A stretch of 64,000 bases of DNA from Ruminococcus sp. Lineage in GTDB: Bacteria > Bacillota > Clostridia > Oscillospirales > Ruminococcaceae. How positions within the stretch are numbered: position 1 is the first letter of the stretch; every line of letters starts with the position of its first letter. Positions 1 through 7,837 of this stretch are shown one piece after another. The position numbers and the translations under genes are program-made. The stretch is from NCBI GenBank assembly GCA_017622925.1, contig JAGAQC010000057.1, positions 1 to 64,000 on the forward strand, written 5' to 3'. The notes under the pieces were generated by a model that saw only the letters and a program-made list of their open reading frames with translations, made no database searches and was not told the origin of the DNA.

Positions 1-909
1 CTCTTCTTTTGCATATTCTGCGTCATCAAGATTGACTGCGCCATAAATTTTCTTCAAGTCTGCACACACTGCTTTTCTATCCTTGTACGGTACAAATTTA
101 CAGCTGTTTCTGACCTGATGAACGATACAGAGCTGATTTTTTGTCTTAGGAAAAATGGCAGTAATGGCTTCGCATAATCCTGTCAGATTATCATGACAAG
201 CTATGAAAATGTCCGTAACACCGCGATTTTTCAGATCCGAGCATATGCTTGCGTAGAAGCTTGCGGACTCATTTTCTGAGATCCAAGTTCCTAAAATTTC
301 CTTGCGTCCCTCCATGTTTATGCCGAGTACAGAATACACGCATTTTTTGATGATCCTGTTATCCTTTCGAGAGTTGAATACGATCCCATCGAAGAATATA
401 ACCGGATAGATCTTGTCTAGCGGGCGGTTTTGCCAGTCATTTATCTCGGGCAGGATTTTGTCAGTAATGCGTGAAATAAGTCCTTGTGAGATCTCTGAAC
501 CGTAAATTTCACGAAGCGTATCTTCAATATCACGTTGGGACATTCCCTTGGCGTACATCGTCATGATCTTCTGCTCAATTTCGTCTGTTCTGGTCTGTCT
601 TTTCTCGATGACTTTCGGCTCAAATTCACCGTTACGGTCACGGGGTACTGCTATTTCGCACTCGCCGTAATCGCTGGCGATTGTCTTTTTTCCATAGCCG
701 TTACGACTGTTTCCGGAGTTGTTCCCAGAAACAGAATTTTTCTCATAACCAAGGTGCTCGTCCATCTCCGCTTCAAGCATCTGCTCGATTGTTCCCGCAA
801 ACAATCTCTTCAGCTTCTTCTGAATATCTCCCGTGCTTTGGCAGTCTGCCATCAGATACTTTACGAGTTCCATTTCTTTTTCGCTTAATCCGTGTGTTCT
901 TGTTTTCAT
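1..909 (-). CDS. IS256-family (mutator type) transposase, C-terminus beyond window
   Basis: DDE transposase of the IS256/mutator family, which moves its own insertion sequence. Reading the minus strand from the ATG at 909 gives 303 codons with no stop before the window edge, so the C-terminal part lies outside. Visible family marks are an N-terminal region ending in a Lys/Arg-rich stretch, the first catalytic Asp in VIFFDGIVFN, and the second Asp in IACHDNLTG, followed by the KTKNQLCIVHQVRNSCKF region typical of the family. The final catalytic Glu is not in view. A strong ribosome site (GGAGG) lies 8 bases before the ATG. The gene occupies one end of an IS that interrupts the neighbouring ISAs1-type gene. 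Family assignment is secure; whether the copy is intact cannot be judged. Confidence 0.93.
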   Translation of the reverse strand, partial: MKTRTHGLSEKEMELVKYLMADCQSTGDIQKKLKRLFAGTIEQMLEAEMDEHLGYEKNSVSGNNSGNSRNGYGKKTIASDYGECEIAVPRDRNGEFEPKVIEKRQTRTDEIEQKIMTMYAKGMSQRDIEDTLREIYGSEISQGLISRITDKILPEINDWQNRPLDKIYPVIFFDGIVFNSRKDNRIIKKCVYSVLGINMEGRKEILGTWISENESASFYASICSDLKNRGVTDIFIACHDNLTGLCEAITAIFPKTKNQLCIVHQVRNSCKFVPYKDRKAVCADLKKIYGAVNLDDAEYAKEE

Positions 910-974
910 ACCATTTTCCTCCACTTTCTTTCTGTGGTTATTATTGGCATTTACACGGTTTGATATTCACTCTC
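1..974 (-). mobile_element. IS256-family insertion sequence, partial
   Basis: The right-hand end of the element is taken as about 974, where the reading frame of the ISAs1-type transposase stops matching its family. Read on the minus strand, the probable terminal inverted repeat is about 945-974, beginning GAGAGTGAATATCAAACC and followed by a GTGTAAATGCC stretch like the ends of many IS256 elements. The partner end is outside the window, so neither the target duplication nor the exact boundary can be checked. Confidence 0.7.
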
Positions 975-1873
975 CTCCAATGTCCTCTTTTGTATTTCAT
1001 TATTTGTTTTGCAGACATCCCCTTACAGCTGTAAATAAAGTAATGGCTTTGCTTGGACTTTTTTCCATTTTCCTCAATCGTACAATAAATCGCACCTATT
1101 CCATTAATATTTCTCCAATTGTCTTTGCCGGTAAGCCAGCCAATATCCTCAGATGTCACACATACTCTTGTTTCAATTCTGCCATGTCCTTTTTCTACAG
1201 TTTTATGATATGAACTGCTTTTGATAACATCTTCGTCCGTGACAATATCATCAAGATACAGCTTAATATCACGATATAATATTTTGTGATTTTCTTTCAC
1301 TACAAGAATATAGTCAGCTTCCTTTGAAACAATTTTTTCAGCTATTTCCTTTTGTGTTCCCATTGCATCTATTGTTACGATGCATCCCTTTATTTCAAGC
1401 ATTTCAAGTAATTTGGGTATAGCTGTTATCTCATTGCTTTTTTCTTCACACGCCAATTGTCCCATTACCAAGCCAAATTCATGTGAAAATGCACTTACTA
1501 CATGAAGCGGGCGTTTCTTTGCATCTTTGGTTCTTCGAGCTTCTTTTCCATCTATGGCAACTACTCCATACAATTCTGATACCACACTTTTCATCCAACT
1601 GCAAAACACTTCATGTAGTTTTTGTGTATCTATTTCTTTTATTACATTTCTGAATGTACAGGCATCCGGAATTCCGTTTTCCAGCTTCATAAACTTTTTC
1701 AGCCATTCTTCTTTGCTTTTTCCAAACATTTCAATTTTGGCATACGATGTTGCTCCGCATATTACTGCCAGTAACATGATAATCAATATTTCATGCAGCG
1801 GATATATTATACTTCTTCCTCGTCTTGTATCCTCTATTCCCTCTATCGCTTCTGCTATGCTTATCTTTTTCAT
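941..1873 (-). pseudogene. ISAs1-family transposase, 3' end cut off by IS256 insertion
   Basis: DDE transposase of the ISAs1 (H-repeat associated) family. The start is typical (MKKISIAEAIEGIEDTRRGR, then YPLHEILIIMLLAVICG), and the catalytic region is visible as VVAIDGKEARRTKD and IVTIDAMGTQKEIAEKI. Family members are usually about 370 residues; this frame has 310. It follows the family up to KRGHW at about residue 298 (bases 977-982), where HWGIEN would be expected. The last dozen codons read into the terminal repeat of the IS256 element. The catalytic Glu region is therefore lost and the product should be inactive. The start has a good site (GGAGG) just upstream. The missing 3' part presumably lies beyond the left edge of the window. 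Confidence 0.85.
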
Positions 1874-2054
1874 TGTATACCTCCGTTTTTTTACTTTCTT
1901 TTAGTATACAATGTTTTCTCCTTTTTGTCTATTCCTTTTTCTTGTTCACACTTTTTTTACTCATTCAAAAACCGTGTACCGACACATATTTTAACTTGCA
2001 ATTTTATGGGAAATATGGTATACTAATTATAGATTGGAATGAAAGCGTATTTGT

Positions 2055-2209
2055 TATACATGCCTCTATTGCAAAAAGTCTGAAAGATTTTAAAATAAAA
2101 TTTTGTCAGACACAGAACAAACCGCAAGGCGAGATGTAGCCCATTGAAGATTTACGTCGCATAATGGAGAAATTTTAGCTGAAAGATATGGATATTTTGC
2201 AATGGAGGC
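2055..2209. repeat. Family D inverted-repeat element, copy D1 (MITE-like)
   Basis: The arms GCCTCTATTGCAAAA (2062-2076) and TTTTGCAATGGAGGC (2195-2209) are complementary with one G-U type mismatch. A TATACA precedes the left arm. The same arm sequence starts copy D2 at 5157. There is no coding capacity, so it is likely a non-autonomous element or a structured repeat. The rest of the gap 1874-2270 holds the outer end of the ISAs1 remnant, whose terminal repeat I could not define, and the hydrolase ribosome site. Confidence 0.7.
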
Positions 2210-2270
2210 TCTGATAAAAAAACGTCAAGTTCCCGAATCAATAAGATCGACAGCCGAAAATGGAGGAAAC

Positions 2271-3164
2271 ATGGAGTTATTGACAAAGCTGCTGCGGACA
2301 CAGCTCTCTGTCGTGAATAAGCTGGCAGACGCATGTTCCATTAAGAGATCGCGCGCTGTACAGGATAAGATCGGCAGTTTCATGGCGCATGAATATTTAA
2401 CGGACGTAACGTATCGTACCATAAATTTTTCGGAATTTCAAGCTGAATATGTTATTCCGAACGATTTGAAATACGACGGAATAATTCTGTATCTTCACGG
2501 CGGCGGATACGTTTCTGGAGATATGCAGTACGCAAAGGGATTCGGAACTGTTTTAGCCGCAGAAAATCATATAGCCGTTTGCTGCGCCGCATACAGATTA
2601 GCTCCCGAGCATATATATCCTGCCGCTTTGGAGGACGCAGTTCAGGCATATCGTTATCTGATGAATAACGGGTATTCTCCCGATAAGATAGCTCTTTGCG
2701 GCGAATCGGCAGGCGGAGGACTTGTATTCTCTCTCGCCTTGAAGCTGAAAGAAGAACAGCTTCCGATGCCTTGCGGAATAATTGCCGTTTCACCTTGGAG
2801 CGATTTGAGTATGTCGGGAATTTCCTATGAAGAAAACCGTGAAAAAGACCCTTCCATGACGAAAAAAAGATTACAGTTTTACGCGCAGTGTTATACAGAT
2901 CAGATAAGTTCTCCGTTTGTATCTCCTCTTTTCGGCGATCTCACGGGACTTCCGCCGTCTTTGATATTTGTCGGCGGCGATGAAATTATGCTGAGCGACT
3001 CCGTTTGCCTTCATAAAAAATTATGCGAATACGGCTGCACATCATCGCTGCACGTTGCGGAAGATATGTGGCATATATATCTTCTTTACGGAATCAAAGA
3101 AGCAAAAGAGGACAGAAAAATTATTACGGAATTTTTAAGCGAGGTGTTTCATGGCAGAACATAA
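2271..3164 (+). CDS. alpha/beta hydrolase, hormone-sensitive-lipase-like esterase
   Basis: Serine esterase or lipase of the HSL/arylacetamide deacetylase group, expected to hydrolyse short acyl or aryl esters; the substrate is unknown. It has 297 residues from the ATG at 2271, chosen because GGAGG lies 5 bases upstream; an earlier in-frame ATG at 2204 lies in the D1 repeat arm. Visible residues are the oxyanion motif HGGGY at about 76, the nucleophile Ser146 in GESAGGG, Asp237 in GGDEIM and His268 in DMWHIY, a full triad in the expected order. There is no signal peptide. The end overlaps the next gene by 14 bases, so the two are probably translated together. Family call is firm; the role in the module is unknown. 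Confidence 0.9.
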   Translation: MELLTKLLRTQLSVVNKLADACSIKRSRAVQDKIGSFMAHEYLTDVTYRTINFSEFQAEYVIPNDLKYDGIILYLHGGGYVSGDMQYAKGFGTVLAAENHIAVCCAAYRLAPEHIYPAALEDAVQAYRYLMNNGYSPDKIALCGESAGGGLVFSLALKLKEEQLPMPCGIIAVSPWSDLSMSGISYEENREKDPSMTKKRLQFYAQCYTDQISSPFVSPLFGDLTGLPPSLIFVGGDEIMLSDSVCLHKKLCEYGCTSSLHVAEDMWHIYLLYGIKEAKEDRKIITEFLSEVFHGRT

Positions 3165-4440
3165 ACGTCGGTGGCTGCGATTGGATAATGCGGCTAAACT
3201 TTATCCCGCTGTACGAACGAAAAACTGGTGCAATGTATTTCGCATCTCGATCACATTAAATGAACGAATAGACCCCGAAGTTCTGCAAGCTGCGCTGAAT
3301 GTAACGATAAAACGTTTTCCATCGGTCGCTATGAGATTATGCAGGGGATTTTTTTGGTATTATTTAGAGGAAATAACGACAGCTCCGTTGGTAACGCCCG
3401 ACCTCCCATATCCTTGCGGTAAAATGACTTCTCAGGATATGAGGCAATGCGCGTTTCGGGTTTTGTATTATGAAAATCGTATTGCGGCGGAGTTCTTTCA
3501 TTCTCTGACCGACGGCAACGGCGGATTGATTTTTTTAAAAACGCTTGCAGCAGAGTACCTCACCCAAAAGGAGCATGTGGAGATAGAACCGAAAAACGGA
3601 GTTTTCGACCGTTTGGAAGCTCCGAATGACAAAGAGCTGGAGGACAGCTTTTTAAAATACGACGGACATACGGCGACTTCAAGGCGTGAAGAAACCGCTT
3701 ATAAAATTACGGGAACAAGGGAAAAGGACGACTTCCACAGCGTCATAACAGGTATTGTTGATTTAAGCGACGCTTTATCAGCCGCAAAAAAATACGGCGT
3801 AAGTCTTACCGCGTATCTCGTATCGGTTATGATCTTTTCCATTATGGAGATACAGGATACTGAAATTCCCGATAAGAAAAAACAAAAGCCTGTTAAAGTA
3901 TTGATACCCGTAAATTTAAGAAATTACTTTGATAGCGCGTCAATGAGAAATTTTGTGCTTTATATCACGCCGGGAATAGACGCAAGAACGGGCGAATTTT
4001 CCTTTGAGGAGATAGTTAAGAATATATATTATCAGATGAAGCTTCAATTGACCGAAAAACAAATGCAGGCAAGGATAACGGCTAATGTGAAAGCGGAAAA
4101 AAATAAATTTCTGAAGGTCTTGCCGCTGTTTGTAAAGAATATCGGGATAAAAGCCGTATTTTCCATGACAGGCGAAAAGAAGTCGTGTATCACTATGTCT
4201 AACTTGGGAGCCGTTACGCTCCCAAAAGAAATGGAAAAATTTGCAGAACGTTTTGATTTTACATTGGGCGTACAGGCTACAGGTTCAAATAACTGCGGCA
4301 TTTTATCTTATAAGGACAAGCTGTACATTAATATGATACGAAACATTAAGGAATCCGAACTGGAACGGCTTTTTTTCACCAATTTAGTTAAATTCGGGAT
4401 CGCTGTAACAGTGGAAAGCAATCAGAAAGATGAGGTGTAA
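3151..4440 (+). CDS. condensation-type acyltransferase (alcohol acetyltransferase-like)
   Basis: 429-residue protein with the fold signature of CoA-dependent and condensation-type acyltransferases (PapA/AATase group). The active-site motif HxxxDG appears as HSLTDG at about 117-122, the His being the expected general base. A later segment (LIPVNLRNYFDS) resembles the conserved latch or core region of the superfamily. It should transfer an acyl group to an alcohol or amine; substrates cannot be inferred. It overlaps the esterase upstream by 14 bases and is followed 2 bases later by the zinc-ribbon membrane gene, so the three form one operon. Such trios are, as far as I recall, seen in other clostridia, which suggests a lipid or ester modification pathway (inference). 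Confidence 0.75.
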   Translation: MAEHKRRWLRLDNAAKLYPAVRTKNWCNVFRISITLNERIDPEVLQAALNVTIKRFPSVAMRLCRGFFWYYLEEITTAPLVTPDLPYPCGKMTSQDMRQCAFRVLYYENRIAAEFFHSLTDGNGGLIFLKTLAAEYLTQKEHVEIEPKNGVFDRLEAPNDKELEDSFLKYDGHTATSRREETAYKITGTREKDDFHSVITGIVDLSDALSAAKKYGVSLTAYLVSVMIFSIMEIQDTEIPDKKKQKPVKVLIPVNLRNYFDSASMRNFVLYITPGIDARTGEFSFEEIVKNIYYQMKLQLTEKQMQARITANVKAEKNKFLKVLPLFVKNIGIKAVFSMTGEKKSCITMSNLGAVTLPKEMEKFAERFDFTLGVQATGSNNCGILSYKDKLYINMIRNIKESELERLFFTNLVKFGIAVTVESNQKDEV

Positions 4441-4442
4441 AA

Positions 4443-5147
4443 ATGGCATATTGCGTGAAATGCGGCGTTAAACTCGAAGATAGTGAGAAGAAGTGTCCGC
4501 TGTGTCAGACAGTCGTCTATCACCCTGACCTGCCGCCTGCGGTAAACGCTAAAACGCCTTTCCCAAAGGAGCATTTAGCAGAAGTAAAAAAGATGAGCAT
4601 GCGGTTTGGATTAATGACGGCGACGCTTATTATTTTATTGCTGTGCGTTTTAACTTTGATCTGCGATTATAGCATAAATTCAAAAATCGTATGGTCGGAT
4701 ATTGCCGTAAGCTCTGTCGGACTTGCGTATTGCGTGATTTTTATTCCGTTGATCTTTCCGAGAAAAAAAGCGCTGACGTATCTGACTGTTGACTTTTTGG
4801 CGCTGCTCCTGTTTCAATGGTATATTGAGCATACGACCGACGGAGCATGGTTTTTTGGATTCGCTCTGCCTGCGACCTGCTCGGCAATGCTGATAATTTA
4901 TACTGCAATGCTTATCAAAAAATTTACCAAAGCTTCGGGATTTCTCATCGCCGCTGTCATTTTTATTTTGTCGGGTCTGAACTGCATTCTGATAGAGTTT
5001 CTAATAAATAAAACGTTCATGGATAAGGTGAAGTTTGTCTGGTCGTATTATCCCCTTATTACGTTTATTGTGATCGGCGTTATCATGTTTCTATGCGACA
5101 GAAACAAACGATTGAAAGAAAAACTTAAAAAGAAATTTTTTATTTAA
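4443..5147 (+). CDS. zinc-ribbon multipass membrane protein (DUF6320-like)
   Basis: 234 residues. The N-terminus carries a treble-clef type zinc ribbon with Cys4, Cys7, Cys18 and Cys21 (YCVKCG ... KCPLCQ). About six hydrophobic segments follow from residue 50 on, and the tail is Lys/Arg-rich, consistent with a cytoplasmic ribbon on an integral membrane protein. It resembles what is annotated DUF6320; the function is unknown. It starts 2 bases after the acyltransferase stop and is the last gene of the module. Repeat D2 begins about 10 bases after its stop codon. The zinc ribbon may bring the two soluble enzymes to the membrane, but that is only a guess. Confidence 0.75.
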   Translation: MAYCVKCGVKLEDSEKKCPLCQTVVYHPDLPPAVNAKTPFPKEHLAEVKKMSMRFGLMTATLIILLLCVLTLICDYSINSKIVWSDIAVSSVGLAYCVIFIPLIFPRKKALTYLTVDFLALLLFQWYIEHTTDGAWFFGFALPATCSAMLIIYTAMLIKKFTKASGFLIAAVIFILSGLNCILIEFLINKTFMDKVKFVWSYYPLITFIVIGVIMFLCDRNKRLKEKLKKKFFI

Positions 5148-5156
5148 GAGCCTGTT

Positions 5157-5377
5157 TATACTTGCCTCTATTGCAAAATATGCAAAAGATTTCGAGAAGA
5201 AATTCTGTCTGTCAAGGCGGACGACGAAAGCGTGCTGTCGCACGGTGAGGTGACTCCCTACAGTGTAGGGAGATGTCACGAAGTGACAGAGGGTGTCCGC
5301 CCCGATTAGGGGGACAACGCAGACAGAGGGAATTTATTCCGAAATACATTGTACATTTTGTAATAGAGGCAAGTATA
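5157..5377. repeat. Family D inverted-repeat element, copy D2 (MITE-like)
   Basis: The terminal arms TATACTTGCCTCTATTGC (left arm 5157-5179) and its complement (right arm 5355-5377) match over 23 bases with one G-U type mismatch. Inside are further hairpins, including a 46-base block (5249-5294) found again near 45.4 kb, and outer GGCGGAC/GTCCGCC pairing. The right end abuts the coding remnant of an integrase, so D2 probably inserted into that gene. Confidence 0.8.
5249..5294. repeat. 46-base hairpin block, identical copy at 45419-45464
   Basis: The block contains two perfect hairpins, CTCCCTACAGTGTAGGGAG and TGTCACGAAGTGACA. Read by eye, the 46 bases are identical at both sites, although the surrounding elements differ. 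This suggests a mobile or recombining structural unit nested within larger repeats. Confidence 0.85.
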
Positions 5378-5746
5378 ATATCCGCCAAGACTGCTAACGG
5401 TATCCGTAAAGTCCCCATAGCCGACAAGACATTGGCTTACTGGCGGTATTTCTACGATAAGGAAGGCAGTGATTATCTTGTATCAATGGACAACAGGAAC
5501 TTTGCAGGGGACAAAGGCTACACAGCATACAAGGATACATATTGGACTCCGCTAATGCAAACGCTGGAATTTGGAAAGCGCGATATACATGAAACACGGC
5601 ATACCTGTTCAACCATGCTGCACGAAGCTGAGATATATCCCGCCAAGATTGCAAGGATATTAGGTCATTCAGGTAAGACTTTAGCCGAAAATGTCTATAC
5701 ACATCTCGATATTAAGGAGCTTGTCGAAGCAATCAATAAGATATAA
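5378..5746 (+). pseudogene. tyrosine recombinase (phage-type integrase) C-terminal remnant
   Basis: The frame encodes the C-terminal catalytic part of a tyrosine integrase: a segment ending in GIRKVPI, then HETRHTCSTML (catalytic Arg and His), ILGHSG (catalytic His) and the Tyr nucleophile in ENVYTHLD, ending at 5746. The N-terminal arm-binding and core-binding domains and the first catalytic Arg are absent. The frame upstream runs into repeat D2, so the gene is broken. A hairpin with a T-rich tail follows the stop. It marks this region as an old integrated element; no matching att pair could be recognised. Confidence 0.85.
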
Positions 5747-5783
5747 AAATAAGAAGATGTCGATCAAAACATCTCCTTATTTT
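5747..5783 (+). terminator. hairpin after integrase remnant
   Basis: AAATAAG-AGATGT pairs with ACATCT-CTTATTT around a short loop, immediately after the integrase stop codon. The tail is only moderately T-rich, so it is a likely but imperfect intrinsic terminator. From here to 5856 nothing else is seen. Confidence 0.55.
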
Positions 5784-5856
5784 AGTGGTTGCTACTTGGG
5801 TTCTACTCGGGTGCTACCGCCCGATTTCCAGCAAATCTCACCGACTCTCAAGAATA

Positions 5857-5895
5857 ACAAAAACCTCGCAGGATAGCCCTGCGAGGCGATTTTTT
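5857..5895 (-). terminator. terminator of rplM-rpsI (bidirectional)
   Basis: The stem CCTCGCAGG/CCTGCGAGG (5864-5886) is followed on the minus strand by TTTTTG, just past the rpsI stop. On the plus strand it is followed by a T-run too, so it may also stop transcription from the integrase side. Confidence 0.85.
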
Positions 5896-5918
5896 GTATG
5901 ATACCGAAAGGGATAAAA

Positions 5919-6320
5919 TTATCTCTTTGAGAACTGCGGAGCGCGACGAGCGGCTTTGAGACCGTATTTTTTTCTTTCCTTCATTCTCGGGTCACGAGTG
6001 AGGAAACCTGCCTTTTTGAGGACGGGGCGAAGCTCCTCATTGAAAGCGAGGAGAGCTCTTGAAACGCCGTGGCGGATAGCGCCTGCCTGACCTGTAACAC
6101 CGCCGCCGGTTACAGTGCAAACGATGTCGAACTTATCGAGGTTATCGGTAAGAGCGAGGGGCTGACGAACGATGAGCTTGAGAGTTTCGAGACCGAAATA
6201 ATCATCTATATTTCTGCCGTTAATGGTAACGTTGCCTGAACCGGGATATATTCTGACTCTTGCAACGGAGTGCTTTCTTCTGCCTGTTCCGTAGTAGTAT
6301 TTTACCTTTGATTCGTACAT
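5919..6320 (-). CDS. rpsI: 30S ribosomal protein S9
   Basis: Small-subunit ribosomal protein S9, whose C-terminal tail reaches the P-site tRNA. The 133 residues match the family length. Seen are the start [20 protein letters not shown], the central [19 protein letters not shown] and the basic C-terminus RRAPQFSKR ending in the invariant Lys-Arg. It lies 14 bases after rplM on the same strand, the usual two-gene operon, and is followed by a strong intrinsic terminator. Confidence 0.98.
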   Translation of the reverse strand: MYESKVKYYYGTGRRKHSVARVRIYPGSGNVTINGRNIDDYFGLETLKLIVRQPLALTDNLDKFDIVCTVTGGGVTGQAGAIRHGVSRALLAFNEELRPVLKKAGFLTRDPRMKERKKYGLKAARRAPQFSKR

Positions 6321-6334
6321 TTTAAAGCGCCTCC

Positions 6335-6763
6335 TTAAAGTGTGTATGCAACGGGCTTCTGAGCCGCGTGCTTATGCTCAGCGCCCTTGTAAGCCTTCAG
6401 ACGCTTGATCTGATTTCTGCCGAGAGTATTGCCGGGGAGCATACCGTTTACAGCGATCATCATAGCTCTGTCAGCCTGATCAGCCATCATATCCTTGTAG
6501 GAAATGGATTTAAGACCGCCGATCCAGCCTGTGTGCCAGTAATATTTTTTCTGATCGAGCTTCTTGCCTGTGAGAACAGCCTTATCACAGTTGATAACGA
6601 TAACGAAGTCACCGCAGTCAACGTTGGGAGTGAAAGAGGGCTTATGCTTACCTCTGAGGATATGAGCAGCTTTAGCAGCTACACGTCCGAGAGGCTGACC
6701 GGCAGCGTCGATAATATACCATGTGCGGTTTACTTCAGCCGGTTTTGCCAGAGTAGTTGACAT
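6335..6763 (-). CDS. rplM: 50S ribosomal protein L13
   Basis: Large-subunit protein L13, an early assembly protein. It has 142 residues from the ATG at 6763, chosen because AGGAGG sits just upstream and the family begins near [19 protein letters not shown]; the longer open frame (to 6850) would translate the leader RNA. The conserved blocks [27 protein letters not shown] and [13 protein letters not shown] are present. First gene of the rplM-rpsI operon; the upstream leader resembles the L13 autoregulatory leader of Firmicutes. Confidence 0.97.
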   Translation of the reverse strand: MSTTLAKPAEVNRTWYIIDAAGQPLGRVAAKAAHILRGKHKPSFTPNVDCGDFVIVINCDKAVLTGKKLDQKKYYWHTGWIGGLKSISYKDMMADQADRAMMIAVNGMLPGNTLGRNQIKRLKAYKGAEHKHAAQKPVAYTL

Positions 6764-6849
6764 ATTTGTTTCCTCCTGTAATAAACTAAGATATTCAGAG
6801 GAGGGAGGACCGTTAAATCTCGGCTTATGACCCGCCTCCGAAAGCAACA
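6764..6849 (-). promoter_or_regulatory. putative L13 leader RNA
   Basis: The minus-strand leader of about 85 bases between the promoter and rplM contains GGAGG-CGGGTCATAAGCCG-AGATTTAACGG-TCC-CCTCC. The outer GGAGG/CCTCC arms and an internal GGC/GCC-type stem give a compact fold resembling the ribosomal protein L13 leader, a known autoregulatory element in Firmicutes. Recognised from memory of the motif; a covariance search was not possible. Confidence 0.55.
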
Positions 6850-6855
6850 ATAGTA

Positions 6856-6884
6856 ATTATACAGGAAAGTTTATGAAAAGTCAA
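6856..6884 (-). promoter_or_regulatory. sigma-A-type promoter of rplM-rpsI
   Basis: On the minus strand, TTGACT (6884-6879), a 17-base spacer, then TATAAT (6861-6856). The spacing is ideal, and it lies directly upstream of the L13 leader. Confidence 0.85.
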
Positions 6885-7084
6885 GAGCTTTTTAGGATTT
6901 TTTTCAATCTATACAAAACTTTCTCATTGATTCTCTTAGTTTTTCTCGTTTTCTCTTGCATTCTCGTATTTTGTTTCACGAAAACGGTGACGAAAAAGAT
7001 CGGCAGTTTTTGTCGAAAATTATGCAAATCAAACAATAGATCCGATTTTAATTTGCGTTAGTGTCATGATAGGCAGAAGATAGA

Positions 7085-7113
7085 TTGATATTTTGTCGGA
7101 AACGTTGTATAAT
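7085..7113 (+). promoter_or_regulatory. sigma-A-type promoter upstream of the ECF sigma gene
   Basis: TTGATA (7085-7090), 17 bases, TATAAT (7108-7113). About 200 bases of leader follow before the sigma gene at 7322. A 26-codon frame from a TTG at 7150 lies in this leader with an AAGGAG in front, but I do not call it a gene. Between 6885 and 7084 I see nothing. Confidence 0.75.
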
Positions 7114-7321
7114 TGTATAGGAAAGTTTTACAAAAAGGAGCGTGCGACTTTGTGCAAAATCCCGAAATTTAAAATATCTGCAACAAAGCGGACTTTTTCC
7201 GACACTATATTAACAGATCAATTGATTTGATACTGATACATTCGTTCTGTAGACAGATCATCGGCTATAGGTTGAGAGTGAATTAGTATGAAGCGCATAT
7301 ATGCGATAAGGAAGTGAAAAA

Positions 7322-7825
7322 ATGAAGAATGATTTTACGGAGGACGTCAGGCTTGCCCGAAACGGCGATTCGGCAGCATTTGCACGGCTTTATACATTAG
7401 TATACAAGGACATGTACAGAATCGCCCTGTACAGTCTCAGAAGCACGCATGACGCCTGCGATGCGGTAAGCGATACGGTGCTTGACGCATTCTGCGCTAT
7501 CGGAAAGCTTAAAGACGAAAAGGCATTCCGAGGGTGGATAATGCGAATTTTGTCGGCGAAGATAAAGCGGAAACAGCGAGATTATTTCGCAGATACGGTG
7601 GAGCTTACGGAGGACGTAGAACCTGCTGTTGATTTTGACTGCGAGATATCCGAGCTTAAACATGCTATGGATAATCTTGAACCGCGCTCACGGCTGATAT
7701 TATCGCTTACCGTGCTGGAGGGCTACAGCAGCAGTGAAGTCGCTGAGATCATCGGCGAAAATGCAAATACTGTCCGTTCGGTACTTGCGAGGACGAAGAA
7801 AACGCTCAGACTTGAATTGACATGA
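7322..7825 (+). CDS. ECF-type RNA polymerase sigma factor
   Basis: A 167-residue sigma-70 family factor of the extracytoplasmic function type, which redirects RNA polymerase to a small regulon. Region 2 is visible at about residues 10-75 (DSAAFARLYTLVYKDMYRIA, then AFRGWIMRIL). Region 4 is visible at about 110-160 (LEPRSRLILSLTVLEGYSSS, then EVAEIIGENANTVRSVLARTK), with an acidic linker between. The next gene starts 12 bases later and encodes a membrane protein, the usual arrangement for a sigma factor and its regulator. Autoregulation is common for such pairs, but no second promoter was found. The inducing signal is unknown. Confidence 0.93.
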   Translation: MKNDFTEDVRLARNGDSAAFARLYTLVYKDMYRIALYSLRSTHDACDAVSDTVLDAFCAIGKLKDEKAFRGWIMRILSAKIKRKQRDYFADTVELTEDVEPAVDFDCEISELKHAMDNLEPRSRLILSLTVLEGYSSSEVAEIIGENANTVRSVLARTKKTLRLELT

Positions 7826-7837
7826 AAGGAGCAAGCT

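Noticed and set aside
5273..5377. Upstream part of the integrase frame as a true N-terminus
   Set aside because: These codons are the right half of repeat D2 and do not resemble an integrase core-binding domain.
6873..7061. 62-codon frame before the sigma factor gene
   Set aside because: It starts within the rplM promoter, has Phe/Leu-rich low complexity and no ribosome site.
7150..7230. Short TTG-started leader peptide (26 codons) upstream of the ECF sigma gene
   Set aside because: An AAGGAG precedes it, but the composition is not protein-like and there is no sign of attenuation.
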